Shown here in pieces: positions 24,990 to 36,500 of a stretch of DNA of 64,000 nt (position 1 is its first letter; every line of letters starts with the position of its first letter). Made by a program: the position numbers and the translations under genes. A model generated the notes under the pieces. It ran no database searches. It was not told the origin of the DNA and saw nothing but the letters and a program-made list of their open reading frames with translations. Origin of the DNA: Oscillospiraceae bacterium (GTDB lineage: Bacteria > Bacillota > Clostridia > UBA1212 > SIG427); NCBI GenBank assembly GCA_015069135.1, contig SVJE01000008.1, positions 1 through 64,000 on the forward strand, read 5' to 3'.

Positions 24990-26777
24990 ATGGCCTACGA
25001 CGGCATAGTGACCGCTGCTGCAGTTTATGAACTGTCAGGACTTTTAAAAAACGGTCGTATAGATAAAATTGTACAATGCGAAGCAGACGAAATACACATA
25101 GGCTGTTATGCAGGCGGTGAAAATTACCGTCTGCTTTTAAGTGCCAACGCAGGAAATCCACGCATGCATCTTACCCGTACAAAAAAAGAAGCTCCTATGA
25201 TAGCACCACCATTCTGTATGGTTCTTCGTAAATACATTCAAGGGGGACGTATTTTAGATATAACTCAGAACGGTTACGATAGAACAGTAACATTTTCCAT
25301 TGAACACCCTAATGAAATGGGTGATTTCTGTCTTTACACGCTCATTGTAGAAATAATGGGTAAACACAGTAATATTATATTAACCAACGAAAGCGGTACA
25401 ATTTTAGACGCCATAAAGCATATTGACAGTTCCGTAAATAGTTACAGAGAAGTAATGCCTGCCAGACCGTATATTTTACCGCCGGAGCAGAAGAAAATTT
25501 TGCCGTCTGACATTGATGCCGTGTCTTTACTTATGGACTCTGCTCTTTCTTTTGAAAACGAAAATTTAAGAGCAGATAAGTTTTTACTTAATAACATCAG
25601 CGGTTTCAGTCCTCTTTTATGCAAAGCTGTATGTATTCAGGCCGGAGTGGATTTTACCGGTAAAATGGGAGATTTCTCTCAAAACAACATAGCAAGCTTG
25701 AGAGACACTCTCCTTTCCGTATGTAACGATATTAAAAATAATAACTTCAAACCAAAAATGCTGCTGGCTGAAAGTGATAACCCCTATTTGCCTCCTGCAC
25801 CAAAAGATGTGCATTGTCTTTCTGTGGTATCAGGTGAATATGTAAAAGTTTACAATACAGTAAACCTTATGCTGGACGAGTTTTACGGAAGCATTGATGC
25901 TGTGCAGAGGCTGGCCCAGAAAAAGTCAAATGTTGCTAAGAATATAGGGCTGGCACTAGATCGTTGTAAGAGAAAACTGGCAGAACAACAGGAAGCAGTA
26001 ACAGCCAATGACGACTACGAAAAGTTCAAGATTACAGGCGAACTTCTCACTGCTAATTTATACAAAATCAAACCTGGAACGGAAGCAGTTACTGTAGATG
26101 ACTATTATCAGAATCCGCCTGCGGAAAGAACTATAAAATTAGATACTAATATAGCTCCTTCTCTTCAGGCTCAGAAATTCTTTAAGAAATACCGGAAAGC
26201 TAAAAGCACATATGAGCAAAACCAGGAGCATTGCCTTAACACAATAGAGGAAATTGAGTATCTTGAGAACGTAGCACAGATGTTGGACACCTGCACATTG
26301 GCAGATGAAATATCCGAGGTGCGCCAGGAACTTAAGGAACAGGGATATATTAAATTTGATGGTACAGACAAAAAAAAGAAACCCGGTAAAAAAGTTAAGG
26401 AACCTGCTGTAACAAAACCTCTTAAGTTTACTTCCGTAGACGGCTTTGAAATCTGGGTTGGCAAAAACAACAAGCAGAATGATATGATTACTACAAAAAT
26501 CGCATCAGGTGCAGATATCTGGTTCCACGTTAAAAACGCACCGGGATCTCACGTTATTATTCGTGCAGCAAGTGTCCCGGGAGGAATTATACCTGATACC
26601 ACTATTGAAGAAGCAGCAGGAATTGCCGCCTGGTATAGTAGCGTTAAAAACTCTACTGCTGTTGATGTAGACTATACGACTATTAAAAATGTAAAGAAAC
26701 CATCAGGTGCAAAACCAGGAATGGTAAATTACTTTAACTACAGCACAATAAGAGTCAAGCCATTGCCAAGAGGTTAA
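24990..26777 (+). CDS. rqcH: RqcH/NFACT family ribosome quality-control factor
   Basis: 595 residues. NFACT-N domain at the start (MAYDGIVTAAAVYEL, PRMHLTR, PFCMVLRKYIQGG) includes the DR dipeptide in NGYDRTVTF, needed in RqcH for Ala-tRNA-dependent tailing. A coiled-coil middle (about 290-470) and C-terminal NFACT-R (FEIWVGKNNKQND, DIWFHVKNAPGSHVII) follow. RqcH binds stalled 50S subunits and adds alanine tails to nascent chains; older annotation calls it fibronectin-binding protein. AAGGAG precedes the ATG. Confidence 0.95.
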   Translation: MAYDGIVTAAAVYELSGLLKNGRIDKIVQCEADEIHIGCYAGGENYRLLLSANAGNPRMHLTRTKKEAPMIAPPFCMVLRKYIQGGRILDITQNGYDRTVTFSIEHPNEMGDFCLYTLIVEIMGKHSNIILTNESGTILDAIKHIDSSVNSYREVMPARPYILPPEQKKILPSDIDAVSLLMDSALSFENENLRADKFLLNNISGFSPLLCKAVCIQAGVDFTGKMGDFSQNNIASLRDTLLSVCNDIKNNNFKPKMLLAESDNPYLPPAPKDVHCLSVVSGEYVKVYNTVNLMLDEFYGSIDAVQRLAQKKSNVAKNIGLALDRCKRKLAEQQEAVTANDDYEKFKITGELLTANLYKIKPGTEAVTVDDYYQNPPAERTIKLDTNIAPSLQAQKFFKKYRKAKSTYEQNQEHCLNTIEEIEYLENVAQMLDTCTLADEISEVRQELKEQGYIKFDGTDKKKKPGKKVKEPAVTKPLKFTSVDGFEIWVGKNNKQNDMITTKIASGADIWFHVKNAPGSHVIIRAASVPGGIIPDTTIEEAAGIAAWYSSVKNSTAVDVDYTTIKNVKKPSGAKPGMVNYFNYSTIRVKPLPRG

Positions 26778-26832
26778 TAATATGTTAACATATCTATATA
26801 TGTAGGATGAAAAGAGAAAAGAGGTAATTTAA

Positions 26833-27945
26833 ATGAAAGCACCTGATAATTCTGTTATCAGTCAATTCGATTATGAGGGTCAGTACGTTGATTACGAAGT
26901 AAACAATTCCGGCCTTATAAACAATACATATATTTTAAATTTTGTCGGTAATGACGGTTCCGCCATTCATTACTGCTTACAGAGAGTAAACACTAATGTC
27001 TTCAAAAATCCTGTTGCTCTTATGGACAATGTTTTTAGTGTATCCAATCATTTACAGGCCAAACTTAAAGCTGCCGGTAAGGATTCTAAAAGAGGAGCTC
27101 TTAATTTTATCAAAACAAAAGATGGTAAGAATGGCTATTTCGATAAAGACGGTGACTTCTGGCGTACATATCTTTATGTGGAAGGAACTGTTGCTCATAA
27201 TAAAATTGAAAAGCCAATTCAATTTCGTAATGCAGGAATTGGATTCGGACATTTCCAGAACCTTCTTTCTGATTTCCCTTCTGACAGCTTAACCGAAACA
27301 ATTCCAATGTTTCATAACACTGTAAACAGATACAACAATCTTATGAAAGCTGTGGAAGCAGATGTAGTAGGTCGTGTTTCTTCTGTAAAGGACGAAATTG
27401 ATTTTGCAATAGCCCATAAACCCTATTGCAGTATTATTGTAGATGGTTTGGCAGATGGCTCTATTCCTCTTCGTGTAACACATAATGACACAAAGCTTAA
27501 CAATGTTCTTATGGATGAAGTTACAGATGAGGCTGTATGCGTTATTGACATGGATACAATTATGCCTGGTTCTGCCCTTTATGATTTTGGTGACAGCATC
27601 AGATTCGGCACTAACACCGCAGCAGAGGATGAGCCGGATTTAGACAAGGTTCATTTTGACATTAACTTGTTCAGAGAATATACAGAAGGTTTCTTAAGTC
27701 AGGTAGCCCCTGCTCTTACACAGGCTGAAATTGATAACCTTGCAAATTCAGCAATTATTATGACTTTGGAATGTGGTATGCGATTCCTAACTGACTACTT
27801 AGAAGGTGATGTTTATTTCCACACAACAAGAGACGGTCAGAATTTAGACAGAACCCACACCCAGTTCCGTTTAGTTGAAGAAATGGAAGCTAAGCTCCCT
27901 GAACTTAACAATATGGTAGCGGAGATAGCTGCTAAGTATAGATAA
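26833..27945 (+). CDS. Phosphotransferase family protein, N-acetylhexosamine 1-kinase-like
   Basis: 370 residues of the aminoglycoside-phosphotransferase fold. The catalytic loop reads VTHNDTKLNNVLMD, and the metal-binding motif CVIDMDTIMPGSALYDFGD follows about 20 residues later. This match is closer to NahK-type sugar kinases than to choline kinases. It probably phosphorylates a hexosamine at C1 in a salvage pathway; no lacto-N-biose phosphorylase genes are nearby to support a specific substrate. GAGG precedes the ATG. Confidence 0.85.
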   Translation: MKAPDNSVISQFDYEGQYVDYEVNNSGLINNTYILNFVGNDGSAIHYCLQRVNTNVFKNPVALMDNVFSVSNHLQAKLKAAGKDSKRGALNFIKTKDGKNGYFDKDGDFWRTYLYVEGTVAHNKIEKPIQFRNAGIGFGHFQNLLSDFPSDSLTETIPMFHNTVNRYNNLMKAVEADVVGRVSSVKDEIDFAIAHKPYCSIIVDGLADGSIPLRVTHNDTKLNNVLMDEVTDEAVCVIDMDTIMPGSALYDFGDSIRFGTNTAAEDEPDLDKVHFDINLFREYTEGFLSQVAPALTQAEIDNLANSAIIMTLECGMRFLTDYLEGDVYFHTTRDGQNLDRTHTQFRLVEEMEAKLPELNNMVAEIAAKYR

Positions 27946-27965
27946 AATCATATTAATAATCAGTA

Positions 27966-28003
27966 AAAAAACAAGCCTGACCATTTGGCCAGACTTGTTT
28001 TTT
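27966..28003 (-). terminator. Terminator of the dockerin gene cluster
   Basis: AAAAACAAGCCTGACC faces GGCCAGACTTGTTTTT. On the plus strand two positions mismatch, but on the minus strand both become G-U pairs, so the helix is complete there. It lies 13 bp past the minus-strand stop. Half-copies (AGCCAGACTTG plus T run) occur at about 31241 and 33521 without their partner arm. Confidence 0.8.
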
Positions 28004-28015
28004 ATACTTTGTAAG

Positions 28016-31000
28016 TCAACCCTCGACAGGAAACTTATTAATGATTTCTACATCATATTGTAGTATCAGCATTGCATCTATTGCATTTACAGTTCCGTCT
28101 CCATCTGCATCTGCTGCAGTCAAATTAATTTCTGAAGCTTCAATAATTTCAACATCATACTGCAATACAACCATTGCATCAATAGCATCTACCTTGCCAT
28201 TGGAATCTGCATCTCCATAAATTACATTTACTTCAAAATTATCTTTATATGTTGCTTCAGCAGTCACATTGCCGGCAGGCATTTCAAATGTGGTTGTTGC
28301 ACTGCTTGCATCTAACAAAGTAACACCATTTACAATCCATTTATCAAAGATTTTCCCTGCAGGAGCGGGAGCTGCTGTCAAGGTAACGGTTGTACCCATA
28401 GTTGCCTTGGTAATTGAAGCGCCTGCACCAACGGATGCAGTACCTCCGGTTACGGTTACGTTGTATTCAGCGGCTTCCCAAATAGCGGTTACGATGGTGT
28501 TAACTGTAACGGTAATCTTGTCGCCAACTGACTTTTCATTACCACTGACAAGCCAAGCCTTAAATCGCTGTCCATTAGGAGCAGTAAATCCGCAAGCAGG
28601 CAATGTATACTCACCGGAAACATTATTTACATCTGTCATTGTACCAGAACCGCCGTTAGCCGCAAAAGTTACTGTGTAGGTAGGAATATTTGCAGTTTCC
28701 TGGAACACGGCATACAAGTACAGTTCTTCGTTAATATCGAATGTATAAGATGCCGTTGCAGAGAAGAACTCCTGCACGTAAGGCGATGCCTTTTTCCAGC
28801 CAAGGAACTCGTAGCCCTGTGCTGCTACTGCATTGATAGTTACAGACGAGTTTCTGGTTGCCTGGAGCGACTGCGTAATTGTGCCGCTAGTAGTACCTTT
28901 GTCCGTTTCAATGAATATCGTTCCCCCAACGCCATTTTGTCCGTTATTTACTCCTCCGGTGATATCGAAAGGAACGCACTCGATGGTACAGGTAGTAGTA
29001 TGACGGAAAACTGCATACATCCAAACTGCTTCGGCAGCGGTAAACTCATGCTCTGCGTTGGTAGAAACGGTAGCATTCGCATCAGACGGAGAGTCCTTTC
29101 TCCATGCGACAAATTCATATCCTTGTTCTGCAACAGCTCTAAGTTTTACAGTTGTGTTTTCGGTTGCATATTTCTGTGCTGTTGTACCGTTTGCACCGCC
29201 CATATCGGTTTCTACATACACAGTTCCGGCGGTTGCATTATCTGACAGATTGTGTGCAACGCAGTTGATTTCATATTTCGGCACTATCTGCTGGACCTCT
29301 TGGAATACTGCATACAAAAACAGCGGTGGGTTTTCAGAGGGATCAACAACGTTATCTGCTGCAGTGAAAGTATAAGTGGCATCGGTGGAGAATGAAGCAC
29401 TCATATACGGTGTCCACTTTTTCCATGCAATAAACTCATATCCCTGAGCAGGTACTGCGGTGATTGTTACCGCAGTATTCTTTGTTGCATACGCCTTTGG
29501 ATTTGTACCTTCAGCAGAACCCTTGTTGGTCTCCACCTTTACAGTTCCACCCGTATGATTTGCTGTATTTGTGATATCAAAAACCTGCAGCTCAATCTGA
29601 TATTCCGTCGTTGAAACAGCTTCAAAGATAGCATACAGATATTTGTTTTCGCTTGCATTAAACTGGTAGTTTGCATCAGTGGAAATCGTAGCACCTGCGG
29701 TTCCTTGTCTCCATTCCACAAACTTGTAGCCGGTTAGCGGCATGGCATTTAGGGTTACGGTAGAACCTTCGGCAGCTGTTTTAATATATCCATCGCTTGA
29801 CCAACCATCGGTACCCTCATCAGTAGTCAAATACACCTGACCGCCAGCTTGGGTTTTGGAAACAGTTGCGTCATAGGGATAAGCGCCAATGCTATAGGTC
29901 TCCACAAGATATTTAGGACTTTCAGCAGCGTTGCTGTCACGGTAGTCGTCATCTGTCGCAACAACCTCAAACCAGAAACCAGTGTTATAAACGTTCGTAC
30001 CCCAATCATACTGTGTTTCCGTTGTAGTTTTACTTAACTGAAGAGAACCACTGTCACTATAAAGATTAACAGTATATTCGGTTGCACCATCAACACTGTC
30101 CCACTTGGCTACAGTTCCGTCCCAACGCAAATTCAGCGGCACTGACAGCTTAGATTCCGGCGAAACATATGTAAAGCATATATCTCCCGAAGTAATGCCC
30201 GTATCGTTTGCCTTAATATAAAAACAGTAGGTACCGTTTTCTATTTTAAGCACTTTGAGTCGGTTGATGAGATTATACACATTGGTGTTGATATTATAAA
30301 TACTAGTCACAGTACCGCCCATTTCGGACTCATCCACATATATATCATAACTTGCACTACCCATATCGTTCCATTTGAGCACACCGTCATCAGAGAGTAT
30401 AACATTCCACTCAGCTTTGCCGCCGGTAAGAGCAGGGGCTGTCCATAAATAATTTCCGTACTTTGGACCTTCGGCAGCATTACTGTTACGGTAGTTGTCA
30501 GCTGTTGCCACAACCTCAAACCAGAAACCGGCATTATAAATGTTCATACCCCAATCATAATGTGTTTCCGTTGTAGTTTTACTTAACTGAAGAGAACCAC
30601 TGTCACTATAAAGATTAACAGTATATTCAGTTGCACTATCAACACTTTCCCACTTAGCTACAGTTCCGTCCCAACGCAACTTTTGCGGTTCAGGTAGCTT
30701 GGCTTCCGGCGAAACATATGTAAAGCGTATATCTCCTGAAGTAGTGTCCGTATCGTTTGCCTTAATATAGAAATAGTAGGTACCGTTTTCTATTTTCAGT
30801 TCTTTGAAGCGATTAACCAGATTGTACGTGGTTCCGGCAATACCTTGAACCTTGGTCACAGTCCCTCCCATCGCTGTCTCATCCACCTGAATATCGTAGG
30901 TTGTACTACCCATATCATTCCATGACAGCATGCCTTCATTGGAGAGTTGGACGTTCCACTCAGCTTTGCCACCAGTAAGATTCAGTGCAGCTAACGTCGT

Positions 31001-31075
31001 TGTCGGCATCAAACCCACCAGCATCACAAAACACAATAGAAGACTGAGCATTCGCATTTTCATTTTTGTGTTCAT
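28016..31075 (-). CDS. Secreted multi-repeat protein with C-terminal dockerin
   Basis: 1019 residues from the ATG at 31073-31075 (AAGGAG upstream; a longer frame adds nine residues without support). Order: signal peptide (about 1-29), two copies of a Fn3-like pair (starting LTGGKAEWNV), four about 95-residue InlB/bacterial-repeat units each ending like LYAVFQE and containing AAQGYEFLGWKK-type cores, a Flg_new-type unit (FAANGGSGTMTD), another beta-repeat, then a dockerin with two Ca-binding loops (GDADSNGKVDAIDAM and ADADGDGTVNAIDAM). No catalytic domain is recognised, so it looks like an adhesive or structural surface protein to be docked to a cohesin. No cohesin is in the window. Confidence 0.9.
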   Translation of the reverse strand: MNTKMKMRMLSLLLCFVMLVGLMPTTTLAALNLTGGKAEWNVQLSNEGMLSWNDMGSTTYDIQVDETAMGGTVTKVQGIAGTTYNLVNRFKELKIENGTYYFYIKANDTDTTSGDIRFTYVSPEAKLPEPQKLRWDGTVAKWESVDSATEYTVNLYSDSGSLQLSKTTTETHYDWGMNIYNAGFWFEVVATADNYRNSNAAEGPKYGNYLWTAPALTGGKAEWNVILSDDGVLKWNDMGSASYDIYVDESEMGGTVTSIYNINTNVYNLINRLKVLKIENGTYCFYIKANDTGITSGDICFTYVSPESKLSVPLNLRWDGTVAKWDSVDGATEYTVNLYSDSGSLQLSKTTTETQYDWGTNVYNTGFWFEVVATDDDYRDSNAAESPKYLVETYSIGAYPYDATVSKTQAGGQVYLTTDEGTDGWSSDGYIKTAAEGSTVTLNAMPLTGYKFVEWRQGTAGATISTDANYQFNASENKYLYAIFEAVSTTEYQIELQVFDITNTANHTGGTVKVETNKGSAEGTNPKAYATKNTAVTITAVPAQGYEFIAWKKWTPYMSASFSTDATYTFTAADNVVDPSENPPLFLYAVFQEVQQIVPKYEINCVAHNLSDNATAGTVYVETDMGGANGTTAQKYATENTTVKLRAVAEQGYEFVAWRKDSPSDANATVSTNAEHEFTAAEAVWMYAVFRHTTTCTIECVPFDITGGVNNGQNGVGGTIFIETDKGTTSGTITQSLQATRNSSVTINAVAAQGYEFLGWKKASPYVQEFFSATASYTFDINEELYLYAVFQETANIPTYTVTFAANGGSGTMTDVNNVSGEYTLPACGFTAPNGQRFKAWLVSGNEKSVGDKITVTVNTIVTAIWEAAEYNVTVTGGTASVGAGASITKATMGTTVTLTAAPAPAGKIFDKWIVNGVTLLDASSATTTFEMPAGNVTAEATYKDNFEVNVIYGDADSNGKVDAIDAMVVLQYDVEIIEASEINLTAADADGDGTVNAIDAMLILQYDVEIINKFPVEG
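28026..28668 (-). repeat. 643-bp block duplicated at 31279-31921
   Basis: The 3' part of this dockerin gene and of the next one are identical over 643 bp except one position I can see (28107 G versus 31360 A, giving Ala or Val in the dockerin). Homology is weaker outside the block. Confidence 0.92.
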
Positions 31076-31268
31076 AAATCCGTTCTCCTTTTTTATTACC
31101 ATACATAATTCTTATCACAAACTCCCGATTATGGCTTCCGGGAAGATAATGTGTACTTTTTATTGGCTCATTGGCAGAGTTCTTTTGTTCAGCCATCAAA
31201 CCAAGTATCGCTAACTTTTGTTTGACCAATCCGTATATAGCCAGACTTGCTTTTTTATTCTTTGTAAG

Positions 31269-33368
31269 TTATCCCTCTACAGGAAACTTATTAATGATTT
31301 CTACATCATATTGTAGTATCAGCATTGCATCTATTGCATTTACAGTTCCGTCTCCATCTACATCTGCTGCAGTCAAATTAATTTCTGAAGCTTCAATAAT
31401 TTCAACATCATACTGCAATACAACCATTGCATCAATAGCATCTACCTTGCCATTGGAATCTGCATCTCCATAAATTACATTTACTTCAAAATTATCTTTA
31501 TATGTTGCTTCAGCAGTCACATTGCCGGCAGGCATTTCAAATGTGGTTGTTGCACTGCTTGCATCTAACAAAGTAACACCATTTACAATCCATTTATCAA
31601 AGATTTTCCCTGCAGGAGCGGGAGCTGCTGTCAAGGTAACGGTTGTACCCATAGTTGCCTTGGTAATTGAAGCGCCTGCACCAACGGATGCAGTACCTCC
31701 GGTTACGGTTACGTTGTATTCAGCGGCTTCCCAAATAGCGGTTACGATGGTGTTAACTGTAACGGTAATCTTGTCGCCAACTGACTTTTCATTACCACTG
31801 ACAAGCCAAGCCTTAAATCGCTGTCCATTAGGAGCAGTAAATCCGCAAGCAGGCAATGTATACTCACCGGAAACATTATTTACATCTGTCATTGTACCAG
31901 AACCGCCGTTAGCCGCAAAAGATATAGTATAATCACTTCCTTCCCAAGTAACAGTAAACTCGTTACTGTGAATAGGAGTTCCATTTTCGTATGCTTCAAG
32001 ACGATACTTGTTTGTGGTTTCGGAAGCATAACCGAAAATTGTGCCGGAGGTCAAAGATGTACAATAACTAATCGTATCCCACGAGTCAAAACCTGAATTA
32101 TACTTTTGAATCGCAACATTTGATACAGGGGTAAAGTTAATAGCAAAAGTGAATGAAAAAACTTCATCAAGGTTAACTGTCCCGCCTACAGGCTGCTGAA
32201 TAAACTTTGAAACAGCATCGCTCCAAGTTACGGCAAATTCATCACTATACACTTCTCCACCGCCTTCAATAACAGCCTTAATTCTATAGATGCTTGAAGT
32301 GTTAAAATCGTAGGAGCTGATTGTTGCCTGTGTTGCGGAAGCAAAAGACAGATCAATCCATCGACCTAAATAATCATTATATCGCTCAACACGACAGTTA
32401 AAAGGAGTAAAATTCAAAGCGTAAGTGGCTACAAAATCCACATTAAGATCCAATGTGCCACCTACCGGTTGCTTTATAAAGCGAGGACCATCTTCCCAGG
32501 ATACAACAAATTCGTCACTATAAATATTTCGAGTACCATCGGAAGCCACTATACGGAATGTTCTTGTTACTACACTATCTTCCTGAACCGAGGCACTATC
32601 AATAGTACCTTGTTTGAGATCATTAAAAACACCGGGCGTGTTCCCCTCTACTTGTATTTTGACAGCTCCTTGAGGATTGAAATTCATCGCATAGGTAACA
32701 TCGAAAGATTCGCCAACCAAAGCAGCACCGCCTTGCGGTTGAACTGTAAAGGCAGAAGTGACATTTTCTTGATACTTGTAAGTAGCACGGGCACTGATGT
32801 CTTTGTCACAAATCGCCTGTACGTAAATAACGGTATCTGTATCGCTATATCCGATATTGATGTATCCACCACTCAACTCCCAGTGGTCAAAAGCCATGCC
32901 ATCCGGTGCCGGCTTTGCCTCTAAACGAACAGACATACCAGGGTATGCGGTAGCATTAGAGGAAGTACCGTTTACCACGTTAACATCTCTGTAAATAGGA
33001 ACACCGTCATTAGTACAAGCCGTCAAAGGTATTTCTGCCGGAAAAGATGTCTGATAAGAGCCGTTACTGCAAGCAATTACGGTAGCACCATAGGTTTCTC
33101 CGTCTTTAAGATACTTATAAAGATTGATATTGGTTCCATCAGTTTGCCAACTACCAATGCTATATACGTAATTTGGATGATACAAAGTAACACCATAGAA
33201 ATCCGCATTGTCAACGGCATCCCAAGATAACATAGTACCTTGCAATTTAAGATTTTGTGGTGTTTCCAATTTTGTTCCTTGTGCAAATGTCGTTGTCGGC
33301 ATTAAGCCAACCAGCGTTACGAAGCACAACAGAAGGCTGACTATTCGCATTTTCATTTTCGTGTTCAT
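31269..33368 (-). CDS. Secreted repeat protein with C-terminal dockerin (mosaic paralogue)
   Basis: 699 residues; ATG preceded by AAGGAG. The signal peptide differs from the 28016-31075 gene by only a few residues, and the last about 215 residues (Flg_new-type unit, beta-repeat, dockerin) are almost identical to it. The middle differs: a Fn3-like unit (LETPQNLKLQGTMLSWD), a beta domain, then three repeats with the core QPVGG (QPQGGAALVG, QPVGGTLDLN, QPVGGTVNLD). No enzyme motif is seen. It is separated from its neighbours by 190-200 bp and has no complete terminator of its own. Confidence 0.9.
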   Translation of the reverse strand: MNTKMKMRIVSLLLCFVTLVGLMPTTTFAQGTKLETPQNLKLQGTMLSWDAVDNADFYGVTLYHPNYVYSIGSWQTDGTNINLYKYLKDGETYGATVIACSNGSYQTSFPAEIPLTACTNDGVPIYRDVNVVNGTSSNATAYPGMSVRLEAKPAPDGMAFDHWELSGGYINIGYSDTDTVIYVQAICDKDISARATYKYQENVTSAFTVQPQGGAALVGESFDVTYAMNFNPQGAVKIQVEGNTPGVFNDLKQGTIDSASVQEDSVVTRTFRIVASDGTRNIYSDEFVVSWEDGPRFIKQPVGGTLDLNVDFVATYALNFTPFNCRVERYNDYLGRWIDLSFASATQATISSYDFNTSSIYRIKAVIEGGGEVYSDEFAVTWSDAVSKFIQQPVGGTVNLDEVFSFTFAINFTPVSNVAIQKYNSGFDSWDTISYCTSLTSGTIFGYASETTNKYRLEAYENGTPIHSNEFTVTWEGSDYTISFAANGGSGTMTDVNNVSGEYTLPACGFTAPNGQRFKAWLVSGNEKSVGDKITVTVNTIVTAIWEAAEYNVTVTGGTASVGAGASITKATMGTTVTLTAAPAPAGKIFDKWIVNGVTLLDASSATTTFEMPAGNVTAEATYKDNFEVNVIYGDADSNGKVDAIDAMVVLQYDVEIIEASEINLTAADVDGDGTVNAIDAMLILQYDVEIINKFPVEG
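31279..31921 (-). repeat. Second copy of the 643-bp block (see 28026-28668)
   Basis: Same orientation, offset 3253 bp. It encodes the shared C-terminal repeats and the dockerin. Confidence 0.92.
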
Positions 33369-33550
33369 AAATCCGTTCTCCTTTTCGTTGGTGCGTTGAC
33401 AAAGTTCTTTAGTTCGACTATCAAACCAAGCATCGCTAACCTTCGTTTGGCCAATTCGTCTAACAGATGCCGTAAAACAGATAAATTTTCAGTTTAACTG
33501 TGTTAGCGGCACCCATCATATAGCCAGACTTGTTTTTTATACTTTGTAAA

Positions 33551-36500
33551 TCATCCCTCGACAGGAAACTTATTAATGATTTCTACATCATATTGCAATA
33601 TCAGCATTGCATCTATTGCATTTACAGATCCGTCTCCATCTACATCTGCTACAGATAAATCAATTTCTGTATCTTCAATTATTTCAACATCATACTGCAA
33701 TACAACCATTGCATCAATAGCATCTACTTTACCACTGGAATCTGCATCTCCATAAACTCCATTTGTTTCCGGTGGGGGCACATCACCCTGACAAATAAAC
33801 GTCTTATATATATACACCGCTGTACTGTTTGCCATAACATCAGAATCATCAACAGTTTTACCATTCAAAGTAACCATAATAGGAGCATGGAAACTACTTG
33901 TGGTAACCTGCCCTATCATCGCACTTATCACTTTGATTTCAACCATATATTCCTTACCACCTACAAAAGTATCAGTAGGCTCCATTTGATTGCCTTCGCT
34001 ATCAAACCACACAATGCCGCCCGAACCAGCATAATTAGGATCTAATTGATACCACTCTGGATAAGCTGCCGATGCTGAGTAGTCGGGAGTTTCCCCCGCT
34101 CGCGGTACACTAAGACCGTTGACCATTACGGTGGTAATCTTTTTTCCCTCGCAGGTAAATGAGGTACTGATGGTTTGCTCGTTAAGACCCCATGAAGTTG
34201 TGGTATTACCCGTAGCAGCAAAACCGTTTACAGATGCGGTAAAAAGCATCTCCAGCAACTCGTCGTGATAGAATGTATATCCGTCATCGGTCTTAAGATA
34301 AACACGCACCTCATATTCGTGCCCCGGCACAAAGTATTCGTTTTCATAAACCCAATCCGACTCGGTCATATCAAACCAAGCGATACCGTTTTTTATGTAA
34401 TGGGGTTTTTCTTGAGGATTGTTCCAATAATCATCCAACTGAGCATTCTTGGTAGAATCTATGTAATATCCACTACCGCGAACAGTTGCCGAATAGACAG
34501 GTTTTTCCCCGGCAACAGGGGTGGTGACATTTTCAATAACAATATTTTCAATAACACTGTCATTACATTCGCCGAAATTATATTCTACGGTTATGTAACG
34601 AGCAGGATCCATACCATAGGTCTTTTGAGGCATCACGTAATCACCATTGACCTTTGCCCAGAAACTAGGAGCGGAATTGTAGGTCGGAAATGTATATCCT
34701 GCCTTGGTTGTCATTTCAACAACAAACTTATAGTATTTACCCGCTACAAAGGGGGTGGTTTTGTCGATTAGCTTCCAGTTGTCCACACCGTTGTCTGACA
34801 CAAACCAGAAACGGTACTGGGTATAGTTGCTACTGCCACCCATTGCGTAGTAAGCAACACTGTCTGTGCCAACCATATAGTTAGGCAACTGACCTTCCTT
34901 AGGGGCAGTAATGGTTAAATTAATTTCAAAAAAGTCTTTTTGCTTATCACAAATATCACAGAAATAATCATGATTCTCGTCGATATGCTGACGATATCTC
35001 GTTACCTTTCCGCAACAATCTCCGACACATACAAGCACGTGTGCAGTATATCTTCTTCTGGCATCAGGATAAGGATTTTCGTGACTCTTATATTCCTTAT
35101 AATACTGATAGTTATGCTTTGCTTTCAAAGTCACGTCTATCGTTCTTGTCTCATTTCCTTCTTCATCCGTAATAATGCAGGCATAGGTGTATTCGTTAGA
35201 ACAAGCATCCATAGGAACCAGGATATCCAGATTTGCTCCCGTGTAGTTTTCGCCTGGTTGCGGATGCGTCAGCGGAACGTAGGTCAACACACCTTTTACG
35301 TACATTTTTCTGCACCAGGTATAGGTCAGCTCGCTTTCGCCCTCGGCTTCTACACTGAAGTGGGCAATATTGCTCTCGTCATAATCTTCATATGGTCCCC
35401 ACACATAAGCGCTTTCTGAATCCTTGGGCTGCTTGGTAATGAGGATCTTACCGATCTCATAATCGCAGATATCGCAATAGCCGTTGCGATCCTCATCCTC
35501 GTGAGCACGCAGATGGGTGACCTTTTCACACTCCTCGCCCACGCACTGTAAAACATGGCCGTATTTATTTCTTTCTACCAATTCGTAGGGATCTTGGTTT
35601 GTGTGGTACAGCTCAAAATACTGGTAGTGATGCCGTGCCTGTACCAGTGCATCACGGGTGGTTACCTCGTTGCCGTATATATCGCTGATGACACAGCGGA
35701 TGTACCAATCTCTTGTGCAGGCATCGCCGGGAACCAACCAGTAGATCTCCGCCCCCTGAAACCATTCTCTTTCTGCAGGATCAGTCAAAGGCGTGTACAC
35801 AATCTTACCCAGCCCATGATGGTAGTAGCCCTCGTACCAGGTGTAGGTCAGTTTGCTCTTGCCTGCCGCTTTGACGCTGAAACGGGCAACGTTTTTCTCG
35901 TCATAGTCTTCATACGGGCTGGTTACCAGAGCGGACTTGGAGTCGCTGGGTTGGACAAGAATCTGGATCTTCGCATCCTTCACGTAACAGCAAACGGTAC
36001 ACACACCATTCCCGTCGAATGTATGCTTGCTCTTGCCGGTGAGATGGACGTCATCGTCACAGTAAGCGCATTTGTGCCAGTGGTAAGTAGAATCCCAATC
36101 CCACGTGGGAGTGGATCTGACAGCATGATCTGCCTGTTCGGCATCAGTATGCTCGCCGGCATAATGCTCTTCCCAATCGGTGCTTTCCACACAAACCCAT
36201 TCGCCGCAGTCACAGCCGGTAAAGTTTGCAATATCCTCACAACAAACCAAACAGAAATCGCAGTCATCACAGATGCCCACGCACTCCGAGCAGTATTCCT
36301 CACAGTTGGGACAGATGGTGGCGCAACCCTCGCAGGAACCGCAGTCCTGACAAATCAGAACACATTCCGCACACAAATTGCAGTTTTCGCAGAATGCCTC
36401 AGCACATTCCAGACAGCACTCTCCGCAACCCTCGCAAAGAGGCACCTCCTCAATGTAGCTCTCACAGCTGGGACAATGATAACCAGCGGCGATGGCACAA

